Below the pieces are notes generated by a model. It had not been told where the DNA came from and made no database searches. It saw only the letters and a list, made by a program, of their open reading frames with translations. A stretch of DNA of 64,000 bases from Podospora comata (Eukaryota; Ascomycota; Sordariomycetes; Sordariales; Podosporaceae), in the NCBI GenBank assembly GCA_017354895.1, contig CP071497.1, positions 3,038,001-3,102,000 on the forward strand, read 5' to 3'. Shown here in pieces: positions 63,753-64,000 of the stretch (positions within the stretch are counted from its first letter, which is position 1; the number at the start of each line of letters is the position of its first letter). The position numbers and the translations under genes are program-made.

Positions 63753-64000
63753 TCACAAAATCGCCTTGACGCTCTCCACAAAATCAACAACAGTCTTCTC
63801 CCAAGGAATATACCCCTCCCCCGTAACCCTCACCACCTTGCTTCCATCGTAGACCCTCTCCTTCGGATACCCATACCCCTTCTCATACCCCTGCCCCGGC
63901 TCCCCCTTCTCAATCACCCCCTCCCTTTCAGGATACCTCTCCCTCAAGATATCCGCCACCGCCTGAGCGGGAACATGATACCCACTCAACAAAAACCTCT
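63753..64000 (-). CDS. NAD(P)-dependent reductase/epimerase family, C-terminal part (cut by window edge)
   Basis: The frame is open from the window end down to a TGA at 63753. About 82 residues are visible, beginning RFLLSGYHVPAQAVADILRE and ending YIPWEKTVVDFVESVKAIL. The pattern, with a substrate-domain helix followed by a Lys-Val-x-Arg-x-Thr segment and a closing 'EKTVVD..ES' helix, resembles the C-terminus of extended short-chain dehydrogenases of the Gre2/dihydroflavonol-reductase type. The NAD(P)-binding Rossmann part and the catalytic YxxxK lie outside the window, so the assignment is tentative. Confidence 0.6.
   Translation of the reverse strand, partial: RFLLSGYHVPAQAVADILRERYPEREGVIEKGEPGQGYEKGYGYPKERVYDGSKVVRVTGEGYIPWEKTVVDFVESVKAIL

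Noticed and set aside
1-64000. Transposons, LTR elements, CRISPR arrays, rRNA genes
   Set aside because: No reverse transcriptase, integrase or transposase motifs, no long terminal repeats and no regularly spaced repeats were seen on either strand by eye.

Overview
The window looks like nuclear DNA of a filamentous ascomycete, most likely a sordariomycete of the Sordariales type. This rests on the many short (about 50-85 bp) spliceosomal introns with CTAAC/CTGAC-like branch points, tRNA genes carrying short introns after the anticodon loop, and a gene set of ATG26, FCP1, condensin, CDC7, CHL1, HET-domain and 2EXR-domain proteins. I could run no database search. Family names rest on motifs I recognise, and exon borders were placed by hand from splice signals and frame.

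Layout. Positions 1-19565 are a conserved housekeeping block: the 3' part of sterol glucosyltransferase ATG26, the RNA polymerase II CTD phosphatase FCP1, a complex I NDUFA13/GRIM-19 subunit, tRNA-Lys(CTT), condensin subunit 1 (minus strand) divergent from the CDC7-type kinase, and the CHL1 DNA helicase. Condensin, CDC7 and CHL1 all act in chromosome replication, cohesion or segregation. From about 19.9 kb the window becomes accessory: a multi-pass membrane protein, a fucose-lectin-like protein, HET protein 1, tRNA-Thr(CGT), a coiled-coil poly-Q/poly-H protein, HET protein 2, a 2EXR protein, a second membrane protein, and a proline-rich minus-strand gene whose exon structure I could not resolve.

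The stretch from 40.0 to 51 kb is the most interesting. A DUF7580-like/subtilisin-like protease (minus strand) and a zinc-finger/protein-kinase protein (plus strand) start 251 bp apart, back to back. They are followed by a small secreted, Kex2-processed cysteine peptide and by HET protein 3, which appears to carry a frameshift. From 51 to 57 kb lie three 2EXR-family loci: one is intact and two are broken, with in-frame stops at the same aligned codon. A small ASCH/PUA-like protein sits among them. The last part holds an aminoglycoside-phosphotransferase-family pseudogene with two in-frame stops, a tandem duplicated pair of small secreted cysteine proteins whose promoters were duplicated with them, and the 3' end of an NAD(P)-dependent reductase cut by the window edge.

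Three HET genes, a lectin, a protease/kinase pair and secreted small proteins within about 40 kb next to a conserved block suggest an allorecognition or defence-like accessory region. That is an inference from content, not something the sequence proves. I saw no CRISPR array, rRNA gene, LTR element or DNA transposon.
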